From: Faecalibacterium sp. UBA1819
Lineage (GTDB): Bacteria > Bacillota > Clostridia > Oscillospirales > Ruminococcaceae
Assembly (NCBI GenBank): GCA_002315015.1
Contig: DCEX01000032.1
Location: 1,818 to 65,817, forward strand
Direction: 5' to 3'
DNA: 64,000 nt
Positions 53,695 to 61,841 of the stretch are shown piece after piece (position 1 is the first letter of the stretch; every line of letters starts with the position of its first letter). Below the pieces are notes generated by a model. That model saw only the letters and a program-made list of their open reading frames with translations. It was not told where the DNA came from and did not search any database. The position numbers and the translations under genes were made by a program.

Positions 53695-53712
53695 GGTTAG
53701 CTTTTGCTAATT
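53695..53712. promoter_or_regulatory. DtxR/IdeR-like operator 2
   Basis: GGTTAG-N6-CTAATT, the same half-sites and spacing as the site 75 bp upstream, ending 12 bases before the DUF3793 start codon. Confidence 0.5.
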
Positions 53713-53724
53713 AGAGGTGATACC

Positions 53725-54279
53725 ATGCTGGAGCTTTATTTAATTCAACACTGTGCCCCCACTTTGGCGGGAGTAAAAAGCGCAAATTTGTTTACTTGTC
53801 CTGTACAAGATGCAAAGATGCTGCAAAAGATGATTGACAGCCATAATCAGCTATTGAACCCCAAAGGAGTTCACATCACGCTGCTGCGTGTGCGCAAAAG
53901 CGCAGCGCTGATTTATGTCTACCGCCCCGCAAAACTTGCGCAGGAGCTTCACCGGGCAGAAACAATGCACTTTCTGTCGCGCTACGGTTACGGTGCAGCA
54001 ATGGATACCGAAAGTATGCTGGCGCATTTGACAAGCCGCTTGCAGGAAAGCGAATGCTTTCCCCATGAGATTGGCGTGTTCCTCAGCTATCCCTTAGAGG
54101 ATGTGGTGGGGTTTATTGAAAACTGTGGGGGAAACTGCAAATGCTCCGGCTGTTGGAAGGTGTATTCCGATGAAGCGCAGGCCAAACGCCGTTTTGAACA
54201 GTATAAAAAATGCAGTTTGATTTACCGCAAGCGCTTTGACGAAGGGTATTCGCTTCACCGCCTGACGGTGGCGGCATAA
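53725..54279 (+). CDS. DUF3793 family protein
   Basis: 184 residues from the ATG at 53725 with AGAGGTGAT upstream. MLELYLIQHCAPTLAGVKSA, LRVRKSAALIYVYRP, FPHEIGVFLSYPLEDVVGFI, and CKCSGCWKVYSDE mark the DUF3793 family of clostridia. The CKCSGC cysteines could bind metal. Its function is not known to me; members sit near iron transport and flavodoxin genes. Here a flavodoxin gene follows 77 bp downstream and two DtxR-like inverted repeats lie in front, which points to an iron-limitation response (inference). Confidence 0.8.
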   Translation: MLELYLIQHCAPTLAGVKSANLFTCPVQDAKMLQKMIDSHNQLLNPKGVHITLLRVRKSAALIYVYRPAKLAQELHRAETMHFLSRYGYGAAMDTESMLAHLTSRLQESECFPHEIGVFLSYPLEDVVGFIENCGGNCKCSGCWKVYSDEAQAKRRFEQYKKCSLIYRKRFDEGYSLHRLTVAA

Positions 54280-54356
54280 GCTGAACGATAATAACCAATG
54301 ATTCAAGTGTCTGGTGCTTACGCCCAGGCGCACAAAAAAGAAAGGATTGATTTTTT

Positions 54357-54779
54357 ATGGCTCGTATGGCAGTAATTTATTGGAGCGGAACAGGCAACAC
54401 GGAAGCAATGGCACAAGAGGTCATGCAGGGCGCTGCAAGCGCCGGCGCACAAGCGGAGCTTTTTACGGTATCCGATTTTTCGGCGGAACAGTGTGACAAC
54501 TATGACGCCTTGGCGTTCGGCTGCCCGTCTATGGGGGCAGAACAGCTGGAAGAAAGCGAGTTTGAGCCGCTTTTTACCGAGTGTGAAAGCCATTTAAAGG
54601 GCAAAAAAATTGCTTTGTTCGGCTCGTACGGCTGGGGAGACGGCGAGTGGATGCGTTCTTGGGAGGAGCGCTGTGCCTCTTTAGGGGCAGTGCTTGCGCA
54701 TGACAGCGTTATTTGCTGCGGTGCACCGGACGAGGATGCCGCCGAGCAGTGCCGCGCATTGGGAAGCGCTTTGGCATAA
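54357..54779 (+). CDS. Flavodoxin (short chain)
   Basis: 140 residues. MAVIYWSGTGNTEAMA is the FMN phosphate-binding loop. The isoalloxazine-binding loops are FGCPSMGAEQLEE and FGSYGWGDGEWM. Flavodoxin replaces ferredoxin as electron carrier when iron is scarce, consistent with the putative metal-repressor sites in front of the unit. AAAGAAAGGA lies upstream of the ATG. Confidence 0.95.
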   Translation: MARMAVIYWSGTGNTEAMAQEVMQGAASAGAQAELFTVSDFSAEQCDNYDALAFGCPSMGAEQLEESEFEPLFTECESHLKGKKIALFGSYGWGDGEWMRSWEERCASLGAVLAHDSVICCGAPDEDAAEQCRALGSALA

Positions 54780-54977
54780 AGCGGCAAACGCGGAAATCCT
54801 TGTGGCTCTTGCCCAAAAAAGGGCGCTTTTTCAAGGGCTTTACGGTAAAGTAAACAAAATTAAAAAAATCAGTAAATATAGGCGAAATTTGTCTGTTTTT
54901 ATGTTAGAATATTGGATGAAAGAAGTCCACAAACGGGAACCCGTTGGAAAGAACATAAAAGGAGAGTGTCCAAAGTA

Positions 54978-56126
54978 ATGGCAGATGCAAAAGAGTTTTT
55001 CAATTTTGAAAACCGTGTCGCAGAGCTGGGATTGATTGCCGCCCCCGGGGCAGAGGAGCTGACGAAAAAAATCGATCATCACCTGGTCCAGTGGGCAAAA
55101 GAGGCCGGCGTGGAGATGGAAACCTTCATTATTGAAAGTGAGTGTCCGCGTTTTTCTTCCGGTGACGGTAAGGGCTTGATTCGCTCCAGCATTCGCGGTG
55201 ACGATTTGTTCATTGTGGCGGACGTGGGCAATTACAGCCTGCGTTACAAAATGTTCGGCCACGAGAACATGATGTCTCCCGACGATCATTTTCAAAATAT
55301 TAAGCGTCTGATTCAAGCGGCTTCGGGCAAAGCGCACCGCATCAGCCTGATTATGCCGATGCTGTACGGCAGCCGTCAGCACCGCCGCAGCTATCGTGAA
55401 AGCTTGGACTGCGCCTTCGCCTTGCAGGAGCTGCAAACCATGGGCGTATCCAATATCATTACGTTTGACGCTCACGACCCCCGTATGCAGAATGCCGTGC
55501 CTTTGATGGGTCTGGACAATGTGATGCCCACCTATCAAGTTATCAAGGCGCTGTTGCGTGATATTCCCGATTTGAGCTTTGACCGCGACCACTTTATGGT
55601 GATCAGCCCGGACGAAGGCGCAATGAACCGCAATATGTACTATGCTTCTGTTTTGGGCGTCAACCTTGGTATGTTCTATAAGCGCCGCGACTATTCCCGC
55701 ATTGTAAACGGCAGAAACCCCATTGTCGCACACGAGTATTTGGGCGAGAGCGTGGAAGGAAAGGATATTTTTGTAGCAGATGATATCATTTCTTCCGGCG
55801 AGAGTATGCTGGATATTGCGGTGGCGCTGAAAGAAAAAGGAGCAAAGCGCATTTTTGCCAATGCAACCTACGCCATTTTTACGAACGGCGTGGATGCTTT
55901 TGATAAAGCTTATGAGGACGGTTTGCTGGCTGGTGTGTTTGGCACGAACCTGACCTACCGCCGCCCGGAGCTGCTCACTCGTGAATGGTTCCACGAGGTG
56001 GATTGCTCCAAGTATATCGCTTACTTCATCTCTGCGCTGAATCATGATATGTCGATTTCGGCTGTTATTGACCCGCACGAGCGCATCAATACGCTGCTGA
56101 AAAAGCACGGGATGCTGAAAGGCTAA
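54978..56126 (+). CDS. prs: Ribose-phosphate pyrophosphokinase, long form
   Basis: 382 residues from ATG 54978. The PRPP loop is VADDIISSGESML near residue 262; IPDLS...VISPDEGAMNRN and PMLYGSRQHRRSYRESL match the catalytic flap and ATP regions of PRPP synthetase. It makes PRPP from ribose-5-phosphate and ATP for nucleotide, histidine and tryptophan synthesis. It is ~65 residues longer than the usual Prs (about 315), with extra sequence at both ends, so it belongs to a clostridial long subfamily. GGAGAG is 13 bases from the ATG, a long spacing. Confidence 0.9.
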   Translation: MADAKEFFNFENRVAELGLIAAPGAEELTKKIDHHLVQWAKEAGVEMETFIIESECPRFSSGDGKGLIRSSIRGDDLFIVADVGNYSLRYKMFGHENMMSPDDHFQNIKRLIQAASGKAHRISLIMPMLYGSRQHRRSYRESLDCAFALQELQTMGVSNIITFDAHDPRMQNAVPLMGLDNVMPTYQVIKALLRDIPDLSFDRDHFMVISPDEGAMNRNMYYASVLGVNLGMFYKRRDYSRIVNGRNPIVAHEYLGESVEGKDIFVADDIISSGESMLDIAVALKEKGAKRIFANATYAIFTNGVDAFDKAYEDGLLAGVFGTNLTYRRPELLTREWFHEVDCSKYIAYFISALNHDMSISAVIDPHERINTLLKKHGMLKG

Positions 56127-56186
56127 TGCTGTTTTCTGCGTCTCTTGGGGGCAAAGGCAAGCCGTTATAAAAGATAAAACTGCTTG

Positions 56187-56219
56187 GAAGGTGCTGCAAT
56201 GCTGCGGCACCTTCTTTTT
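56187..56219 (+). terminator. Terminator after prs
   Basis: GAAGGTGC-N12-GCACCTTC followed by TTTTT. Confidence 0.85.
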
Positions 56220-56250
56220 GTGCGGCGGCTTTTTTATTTTCAACTAACAT

Positions 56251-56275
56251 AACATGATATTCGATTTGTCAAGTT
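56251..56275. promoter_or_regulatory. Putative operator upstream of the WYL regulator
   Basis: AACATGATA-N7-TGTCAAGTT, an imperfect version of the perfect repeat at 57203-57225. It overlaps the -35 position of a promoter whose -10 is TATAAT (56283-56288). Confidence 0.5.
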
Positions 56276-56306
56276 ATCTCGGTATAATAAAACCTGAGGT
56301 GTTACT

Positions 56307-57209
56307 ATGCAGATAAGCAGACTTTTTAAAATCGTGTACTACCTGTTGGAAAACGGAAAAGCCACCGCTGCGGAGTTAGCAGAGGAATTTGAAGTTTCCA
56401 TACGAACTGTTTACAGAGATTTGGACGCGATTAGTGCTGCGGGTATTCCCATCTATGCCACACAAGGAAAAGGCGGAGGCGTTTCTTTGTTGGAAGATTA
56501 TGTTTTGGAAAAATCCCTGCTTTTTGAAGAGGAGAAAGAGCAAATACTGATGGCGCTGCAAGCGCTGACAGCCACGGACGGGGAGATAGCAAACGAATTG
56601 CTTTCTAAATTATCAGCGCTCTTTCAATTGAAAAGTACGGATTGGATTGAAGTGGATTTTTCCGACTGGGTCAAAAATACAGCGCAGCAAGATATTTTTA
56701 ACGGCGTCAAAAAAGCGATTTTTGAGAAACGCATCATTGCATTTTCTTATTTTGACAATAAGGGTTTTCAGCGCAATCGCTCTGTAAAGCCGCTGAAACT
56801 GCTGTTTAAAAGCAAGGATTGGTATTTATACGGCTTTTGCCTTTTGAGAAACGACTATCGTTTTTTCAAATTAACTCGAATGAAAGACTTAGTCATTTCT
56901 AAGAAAACCTTTGTGCGTGAACCGGATGAAATCCCAAAGATAAAAGCCGAAATTCAAAATGATACGACGGTTGAGGTAGACTTGAAATTTTCTCCGCAAG
57001 TTGCGTTTCGTGTTTATGATGAGTTTACCGATCGTGTCACGACGGATTCCGAGAATAATTTATATGTCACGGCAAGCTTGCCGAATAATGAAAGAATGTA
57101 CAGCTATTTGCTTACCTTTGGGGAATTTGCAGAGGTTCTTTCTCCCGATTTTGTGCGCGAAGAAATGCTTCAAAAGTTAAAATCCTTACTTAAAAAATAT
57201 GAAACATGA
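56307..57209 (+). CDS. YafY-type HTH/WYL-domain transcription regulator
   Basis: 300 residues. The N-terminal DeoR-like winged helix-turn-helix (MQISRLFKIVYYLLENGKAT, AAELAEEFEVSIRTVYRDLDAI) is followed by a WYL domain (IIAFSYFDNKGFQRNRSVKPLKLLFKSKDWYLYGFCL) and a WCX-like C-terminus. WYL regulators bind ligands or nucleic acid and often respond to DNA damage or small molecules. Similar inverted repeats before this gene and before the next suggest autoregulation and control of the GyrI-like gene. The base composition is more AT-rich than the genes to the left. Confidence 0.88.
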   Translation: MQISRLFKIVYYLLENGKATAAELAEEFEVSIRTVYRDLDAISAAGIPIYATQGKGGGVSLLEDYVLEKSLLFEEEKEQILMALQALTATDGEIANELLSKLSALFQLKSTDWIEVDFSDWVKNTAQQDIFNGVKKAIFEKRIIAFSYFDNKGFQRNRSVKPLKLLFKSKDWYLYGFCLLRNDYRFFKLTRMKDLVISKKTFVREPDEIPKIKAEIQNDTTVEVDLKFSPQVAFRVYDEFTDRVTTDSENNLYVTASLPNNERMYSYLLTFGEFAEVLSPDFVREEMLQKLKSLLKKYET

Positions 57210-57225
57210 CAACAGGTGTCATGTT
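57203..57225. promoter_or_regulatory. Putative operator of the GyrI-like gene
   Basis: AACATGACA-N5-TGTCATGTT, a perfect 9-bp inverted repeat overlapping the stop codon of the WYL regulator, ~40 bp before the next gene. Confidence 0.6.
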
Positions 57226-57265
57226 ATATGTGTTACATTAAAGGAAAACCAAAGGAGGTTTTCCA

Positions 57266-57883
57266 ATGAAACACGAATGGAAAAAGCACGAAAAAACAAT
57301 CTATGGGGCCAAGGCGGTGCCGGCCTTGGTTTTGATTCCGGCGCAAAATTACATTATGATTGACGGGAAGGGAAATCCGAACAATGCGGATTTCTCGCAT
57401 CGCGTTTCTGCGCTTTTTTCGCTCGCTTATACCATTAAAATGAACTATAAGGCCGCTATCAAAAACGGAGATTTAAAAACCGAGATAGATGATTTTGCGG
57501 TGTATCCTTTAGAAGGAATTTGGCGTCTGCCGCAAGGCGGCGAGTTTCGGAAAGAGCATTTGCAATACACCCTCATGATTTGCCAGCCGGAATGGATCAG
57601 CGGAAAAATGGTTATCACAGCACTGGAACAAGTGAAAAGAAAGAAGCCCTCTCCGCTTTGGGAGAAAGTGTATTTTGCGCGAAAGCAAAACGGCGAGTGC
57701 ATCGAATGTTTGCACATCGGCGCTTTTGATGATGAGCCTGCTTCCTTTGAAAAAATGAAACAATTTGCAAGCGAAAATCACTTGCAATGGAACCAGGAAC
57801 AGCACAGAGAAATTTATTTGAATAACGTGAACAGAACGGCAAAAGAAAAATGGAAAACGATTTTACGTTATTCGGTTGGTTAA
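57266..57883 (+). CDS. GyrI-like small-molecule-binding domain protein
   Basis: 205 residues; AAAGGAGG precedes the ATG. The sequence KAVPALVLIPAQNYIMIDGKGNPNNADF followed by LYTIKMNYK-like and YPLEGIWRLPQGG segments is that of stand-alone GyrI-like proteins found beside YafY/WYL regulators in Firmicutes. GyrI-like folds bind hydrophobic drugs or gyrase. Some stand-alone members have been described as hydrolases of toxic cyclic compounds, which I cannot confirm here. It is 56 bp downstream of the WYL regulator and probably its target. Confidence 0.82.
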   Translation: MKHEWKKHEKTIYGAKAVPALVLIPAQNYIMIDGKGNPNNADFSHRVSALFSLAYTIKMNYKAAIKNGDLKTEIDDFAVYPLEGIWRLPQGGEFRKEHLQYTLMICQPEWISGKMVITALEQVKRKKPSPLWEKVYFARKQNGECIECLHIGAFDDEPASFEKMKQFASENHLQWNQEQHREIYLNNVNRTAKEKWKTILRYSVG

Positions 57884-58204
57884 TGTTTGCCTCACTGTAT
57901 GGTAAGCAAGCTTTGAGGATATCTGTGCGTTTTGGCGGCAATATCAAGGAAAATCTAATTTGATGCACTCGTGCGGCCTCATGCCGCCCGGGTGCTTTTT
58001 TATGTTCCCATGACGCTGTCTGCTGTGTAAAATTCTCCTTTCTTTACAACGCTTTACGTCTTGTGAAAAGGGGAACATTTCTTGGTTTTCGCGCTGGATT
58101 CTGGAAATGCAATGAAATTTGAGTTAACAAGCTGCGTTATTTCTCCTTCATTAACTTGTATTGTTTGAGCAAAGGAATTACAATAGAACGGATAGAGCTG
58201 CGAA
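57884..58204. other. 321-bp intergenic region before the HTH/two-component cassette
   Basis: A terminator lies at 57964-58001. No clear promoter for the HTH gene is seen; the rest shows nothing recognised. Confidence 0.5.
57964..58001 (+). terminator. Terminator after GyrI-like gene
   Basis: GCAC(TC)GTGCGGC-CTCAT-GCCGC(CCG)GGTGC then TTTTTT. Confidence 0.75.
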
Positions 58205-58393
58205 ATGGATTGTATGGCATGGAAAGAGGCTGCCGAAAAGTGGGGCGCAACACCTCGTAGAGTAAATGATTATTGTGCCGGAGGCCGTATTCCCGACGCT
58301 GTGAAGATGGCCGGTGTTTGCCTGCTCCCCAAAACTGCGGAGAAGCCGATTGATGTTCAGACAAAACAAGGGAAGGAGTTGCGCCATGAATAA
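58205..58393 (+). CDS. Small HTH (excisionase/MerR-like) protein
   Basis: 62 residues. MAWKEAAEKWGATPRRVNDYCAGGRIPDAVKMAGVCLLP is a winged helix-turn-helix of the excisionase/MerR type: a helix-turn-helix, then a wing ending in a hydrophobic strand, then PKTAEKPID. Such small proteins are common in clostridial mobile elements. The stop overlaps the response-regulator start by 8 bases, so they are translationally coupled. The start is uncertain (58205 or 58214), with a poor ribosome binding site. Confidence 0.6.
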   Translation: MDCMAWKEAAEKWGATPRRVNDYCAGGRIPDAVKMAGVCLLPKTAEKPIDVQTKQGKELRHE

Positions 58394-59078
58394 AATTTTG
58401 ATTATAGATGATGACAGAGAACTATGTGCTTTGATTAAACGCAGCGTGCAAACGGAAAATATACAAGCCGATTTTTGTAATACCGGAAAAGAGGGTTTGC
58501 AAAAATTGAAAGAGCGAGAGTATCAGCTTGTGGTGCTGGATGTGATGATGCCCGGTATGGACGGCTTTGAAACGCTGGAAGAAATCCGCAAAGAGAACAG
58601 CCTGCCGATTTTGATGTTAACATCCAAAAATGACAGCATTTGCAAAGTGCGGGGTTTACGGGCTGGGGCGGATGATTATCTGACAAAACCGTTTGATATG
58701 GATGAACTAATTGCTCGTATTCTTTCGCTCATTCGCCGCTACACTCGCTTTAATCATCAAGCCGAAACCATGCAAAAACTGGATTTTGACGGATTGCAGA
58801 TTGACCTTGAAAATCGTTCTGTCACGACGGCAAACGGCACTTTTGAACTTCCGCCAAAGGAATTTGATCTGCTCCTATACTGTGCCAAACATCAAGGAAA
58901 AATTTTGACCAAACAGCAGATTTGCGAGGAAGTATGGGGCGAAGAATATTTCTATGATGATAGCAACATTATGGCGATTATCAGCCGACTTCGTAAAAAA
59001 TTGGAAGTCAGTCCTTCCAGTCCAAAGTATATCCAAACGGTCAAAGGAATTGGCTATCGCTTTAATAAGGAGGTTTAG
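58386..59078 (+). CDS. OmpR-family response regulator
   Basis: 230 residues from the ATG at 58386. Receiver: ILIIDDDRELC acidic pair, phosphoacceptor Asp in LVVLDVMMPGMDG, Thr in LMLTSKND, and Lys in DDYLTKPFD. The C-terminal winged helix has LPPKEFDLLLYCAKHQGKIL and ISRLRKKLE. It is partner of the kinase 5 bp downstream and the likely binder of the four GCAAGGTT boxes before the ABC genes. It resembles regulators of lantibiotic and cationic-peptide resistance transporters. Confidence 0.93.
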   Translation: MNKILIIDDDRELCALIKRSVQTENIQADFCNTGKEGLQKLKEREYQLVVLDVMMPGMDGFETLEEIRKENSLPILMLTSKNDSICKVRGLRAGADDYLTKPFDMDELIARILSLIRRYTRFNHQAETMQKLDFDGLQIDLENRSVTTANGTFELPPKEFDLLLYCAKHQGKILTKQQICEEVWGEEYFYDDSNIMAIISRLRKKLEVSPSSPKYIQTVKGIGYRFNKEV

Positions 59079-59083
59079 CCGGT

Positions 59084-60001
59084 ATGGAAATCATCATTTT
59101 CTTTTCCATTTTGATTGCTGTTTTGGCTGTACTGACTGCCCTCGTTCTCATTCGGCGCGTACAAAAGCAAATAGCAGAAATGACCGATGCTCTGATGGAT
59201 GTGAAAAATGGAAATGGTAATCGGCGTATCTTGTCTGAAGCAAATGAACTGGTAGCCCCTCTTGCTTATCAAATCAATGAGATTGTTGTGGCCTATGAAA
59301 GCAGACTTTCGACTGTACGGCAGGCAGAAGAAACTAACCGCCAGCTTATGACGAGCCTTTCCCACGATGTTCGGACGCCCCTTACCACTCTGATCGGGTA
59401 TCTTGATGCTGCACACAAGGGGCTTGTCACAGGAAAAGACCGGGATGATTATATCGAAACCGCCCGCCGGAAAGCCCACGATCTGAAAGAATATATTGAT
59501 GTGCTCTTTGACTGGTTTAAGTTAAATTCTGACGAGTTTGCTTTGGAGATCCAGAGCGTTGAGGCTGCCGAGCTGACAAGAAATATCCTGATTGACTGGA
59601 TACCGATTTTTGAGGATAAACAGGTTGATTATGATATTGATATTCCTGAACAGCCTGTCCGGGTAAGATTGGATATGGACAGCTATATGAGGATTATCAA
59701 TAACCTTATTCAAAATGTAATGGCTCACAGCCATGCGAACAAAATCAAAATCGCCCTATCAATGAAGGAAACTAACATGGAACTGCTGCTGGCGGATAAT
59801 GGCGTAGGAATTGAGAAAGAAGATTTGAAACACATATTTGAACGGCTTTATAAGTGTGATAAAGGCCGATCCCAAAAAGGCAGCGGTCTTGGCCTTTCTA
59901 TTGTCCATCAGCTTGTAGAAAAGATGAGCGGAAGCATAACGGTTGAAAGTTTTCCGGGAAAAGGAACTGCATTTATATTACTTTTTCCTTTGGAGATTTA
60001 A
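59084..60001 (+). CDS. Sensor histidine kinase, short sensor
   Basis: 305 residues. One clear membrane segment at residues ~3-23, a HAMP-like linker, then the dimerisation helix with the His in SLSHDVRTPLTTLIGYLD. The ATPase domain has the N box (NNLIQNVMAHSH), DNGVGI and GSGLGLSIV. There is almost no extracellular part, so it probably senses a partner in the membrane, such as the ABC transporter, or a ligand within the bilayer. Coupled to the response regulator. Confidence 0.92.
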   Translation: MEIIIFFSILIAVLAVLTALVLIRRVQKQIAEMTDALMDVKNGNGNRRILSEANELVAPLAYQINEIVVAYESRLSTVRQAEETNRQLMTSLSHDVRTPLTTLIGYLDAAHKGLVTGKDRDDYIETARRKAHDLKEYIDVLFDWFKLNSDEFALEIQSVEAAELTRNILIDWIPIFEDKQVDYDIDIPEQPVRVRLDMDSYMRIINNLIQNVMAHSHANKIKIALSMKETNMELLLADNGVGIEKEDLKHIFERLYKCDKGRSQKGSGLGLSIVHQLVEKMSGSITVESFPGKGTAFILLFPLEI

Positions 60002-60004
60002 GCG

Positions 60005-60040
60005 GGTTCCCGTCTGTATGGCGGGAACCTTTGTCGTTTT
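60005..60040 (+). terminator. Terminator between kinase and ABC genes
   Basis: GGTTCCCG-N9-CGGGAACC followed by TTTGTCGTTTT, 4 bases after the kinase stop. It separates the regulatory genes from the transporter genes. Confidence 0.8.
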
Positions 60041-60054
60041 GCTCGTTGCAAATT

Positions 60055-60108
60055 GCAAGGTTAATGCAAGGTTGCGGCAAGGTTCATGCAAGGTTGATGT
60101 GATAGAAT
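60055..60108 (+). promoter_or_regulatory. Promoter with four direct repeats for response-regulator binding
   Basis: GCAAGGTT occurs at 60055, 60066, 60077 and 60088, an exact 11-bp period, so all copies face the same side of the helix. A -10 box TAGAAT (60103-60108) follows 7 bp after the last copy, and no canonical -35 is present. This is the layout of a promoter activated by an OmpR-type regulator binding in tandem. Confidence 0.75.
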
Positions 60109-60134
60109 ACTTTACAGAACAGGAGGTTTTGAAT

Positions 60135-61061
60135 ATGGGTACAAATTACATCATTGAAACAAAAAATCTAACAAAGCAATATGGCTCACAAAAGAGTGTA
60201 GCTGACTTAAATATCCATGTGAAGCGTGGGAGAATTTATGGTCTGCTGGGCCGCAACGGAGCCGGGAAAACCACGACCATGAAAATGCTGTTGGGCTTAA
60301 CGAAGCCGACTTCCGGGGCGGTTAAAATCTGGGGAAAATCTTTGCAGGGGAATGAAAAGAAGTTATTGCCCCGTATCGGCAGCCTAATTGAGTCCCCCGG
60401 CTTTTATCCCAATCTGACCGGCACAGAGAACCTGCGTATCTTTGCTACCCTGCGGGGCGTACCAAACAATCATGCCATCAAAGACGCTCTGGATTTGGTG
60501 GGTCTGCCCTACAAAGATAAAAAGCTCTTTTCCCAGTATTCTCTTGGTATGAAGCAGCGGCTTGCCATCGCCCTTGCTGTTATGCACGATCCAGAACTTT
60601 TGATTTTGGATGAGCCGATCAACGGTCTCGATCCTATCGGTATTGCAGAAGTACGCTCCTTTATTCGGGAACTGTGCGACGCAAGAGGAAAAACCATTTT
60701 GATTTCCAGTCACATTCTTTCGGAGATTTCCTTGCTGGCTGACGATATTGGAATTATCGACCACGGCGCATTGCTGGAAGAAGAAAGCCTTGCTGAGCTG
60801 GAGCAAAAAAGCAGTAAGCATATCCGGTTTACGCTCTCTGATACTGCACAGGCAGCAAGAATTTTGGAATGTACTTTCCGTGAAAATCATTTCTCTATAC
60901 AGGACGACCACAATCTGCGCCTGTACAACCTTAATCTGCCGGTGCGGAAAATTGTAACTGCCTTTGTAGAAAATGGATTGGAGGTATCGGAAGCGCATAC
61001 CTGTGAAGAAAGCCTTGAAGATTACTTCAAGCGTGTGACAGGGGGCGAAGGAATTGCTTAA
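60135..61061 (+). CDS. ABC transporter ATP-binding protein (peptide-resistance type)
   Basis: 308 residues from the ATG at 60135 with AGGAGG. Walker A LLGRNGAGKTTTMKM, signature QYSLGMKQRLAIA, Walker B LLILDEPINGLDP, and H-loop ISSHILSE. The C-terminal ~80 residues form the extension usual in BcrA/NukF/CprA proteins. With the two ABC-2 type permeases it would expel or block a bacteriocin-like peptide at the membrane. Expression is set by the box array upstream. Confidence 0.92.
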   Translation: MGTNYIIETKNLTKQYGSQKSVADLNIHVKRGRIYGLLGRNGAGKTTTMKMLLGLTKPTSGAVKIWGKSLQGNEKKLLPRIGSLIESPGFYPNLTGTENLRIFATLRGVPNNHAIKDALDLVGLPYKDKKLFSQYSLGMKQRLAIALAVMHDPELLILDEPINGLDPIGIAEVRSFIRELCDARGKTILISSHILSEISLLADDIGIIDHGALLEEESLAELEQKSSKHIRFTLSDTAQAARILECTFRENHFSIQDDHNLRLYNLNLPVRKIVTAFVENGLEVSEAHTCEESLEDYFKRVTGGEGIA

Positions 61062-61839
61062 ACTAATCAAATGCGAATTTTTGAAATTAAAGCGGAAGAA
61101 ATTTATTCCGTTGATTATTTTGGCCGCTTTCCTGTTTCCGATCCCGTTGACCTATCTGATGACAACACCTTCTATGATGGAGCGATATACGGATCCGACA
61201 GATGCTTTCGACGCACTTTTTAATATGGTGTTGGGTTATGGTATTCAGTTCTTACTGCCCTGCATTCTCGGAGTGATTGCCGCTATCCTGTTTTTTATGG
61301 AACGCGACAATGATACATTCAAAAATCTGCGTACTATTCCCGTAACCAGCACGCAAATGGTGCTTGCAAAAATTATTGTCCTGTTTCTCTTTGGAATTGT
61401 TTTTTGTGTTGCTTCTACTATTGCAACAATTCTTTGTGGATTTGGAACATCAGAAGTTTATGGAATAGGATATAAATTGTTTTTGGCGGTTGAAACAGGA
61501 ATTTTTATTACGGCGGGAACACTCCCGTTGATTGTCCTCGTTGTCTTTTTTAGTAAGACCTATGTTTTTTCCATTTTGCTGTGTATCTTTTACAGCGTTC
61601 TGAATATGAGTGCCGCGGCGTTGTTTGACACTTTACCTAAAACCATATTATGGCTTCTGCCCACACCACTGACTACATTTTGGAGTGCAGGAGATATGGC
61701 GGCTCATGGAATAAAAATGGACTTGGAGCAAATGACAGGGCTAATTCCTTCAACATTTCAAGCTGTACTCATTCTTGGGGTCATGGCAATCGTTTCGTTC
61801 CTGCTGATTGACAGATTATATAAGCAAAGGGGAGAATAA
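61054..61839 (+). CDS. ABC-2 type permease 1
   Basis: 261 residues from a TTG at 61054 (MLKLIKCEFLKLKRKKFIP) with GGGGGCGAAGG upstream, overlapping the ATPase gene by 8 bases. Six hydrophobic segments; the N-terminal EFLKLKRKK-type opening is typical of lantibiotic immunity permeases (SpaE/NukE/BcrB). Partner of the second permease, which follows 2 bp later. Confidence 0.88.
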   Translation: MLKLIKCEFLKLKRKKFIPLIILAAFLFPIPLTYLMTTPSMMERYTDPTDAFDALFNMVLGYGIQFLLPCILGVIAAILFFMERDNDTFKNLRTIPVTSTQMVLAKIIVLFLFGIVFCVASTIATILCGFGTSEVYGIGYKLFLAVETGIFITAGTLPLIVLVVFFSKTYVFSILLCIFYSVLNMSAAALFDTLPKTILWLLPTPLTTFWSAGDMAAHGIKMDLEQMTGLIPSTFQAVLILGVMAIVSFLLIDRLYKQRGE

Positions 61840-61841
61840 AC

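Noticed and set aside
54840..56243. 467-codon minus-strand frame across prs
   Set aside because: Antisense shadow; the plus-strand PRPP synthetase has intact motifs and a downstream terminator.
58040..58100. Third copy of the 36-bp dispersed repeat
   Set aside because: Only scattered similarity (CATTTCTTGGTTTTC); too weak to call.
60055..60095. Regular short repeats that might suggest a CRISPR array
   Set aside because: Units are 8 bp with 3-bp spacers, in a promoter, without cas genes; they fit response-regulator boxes.
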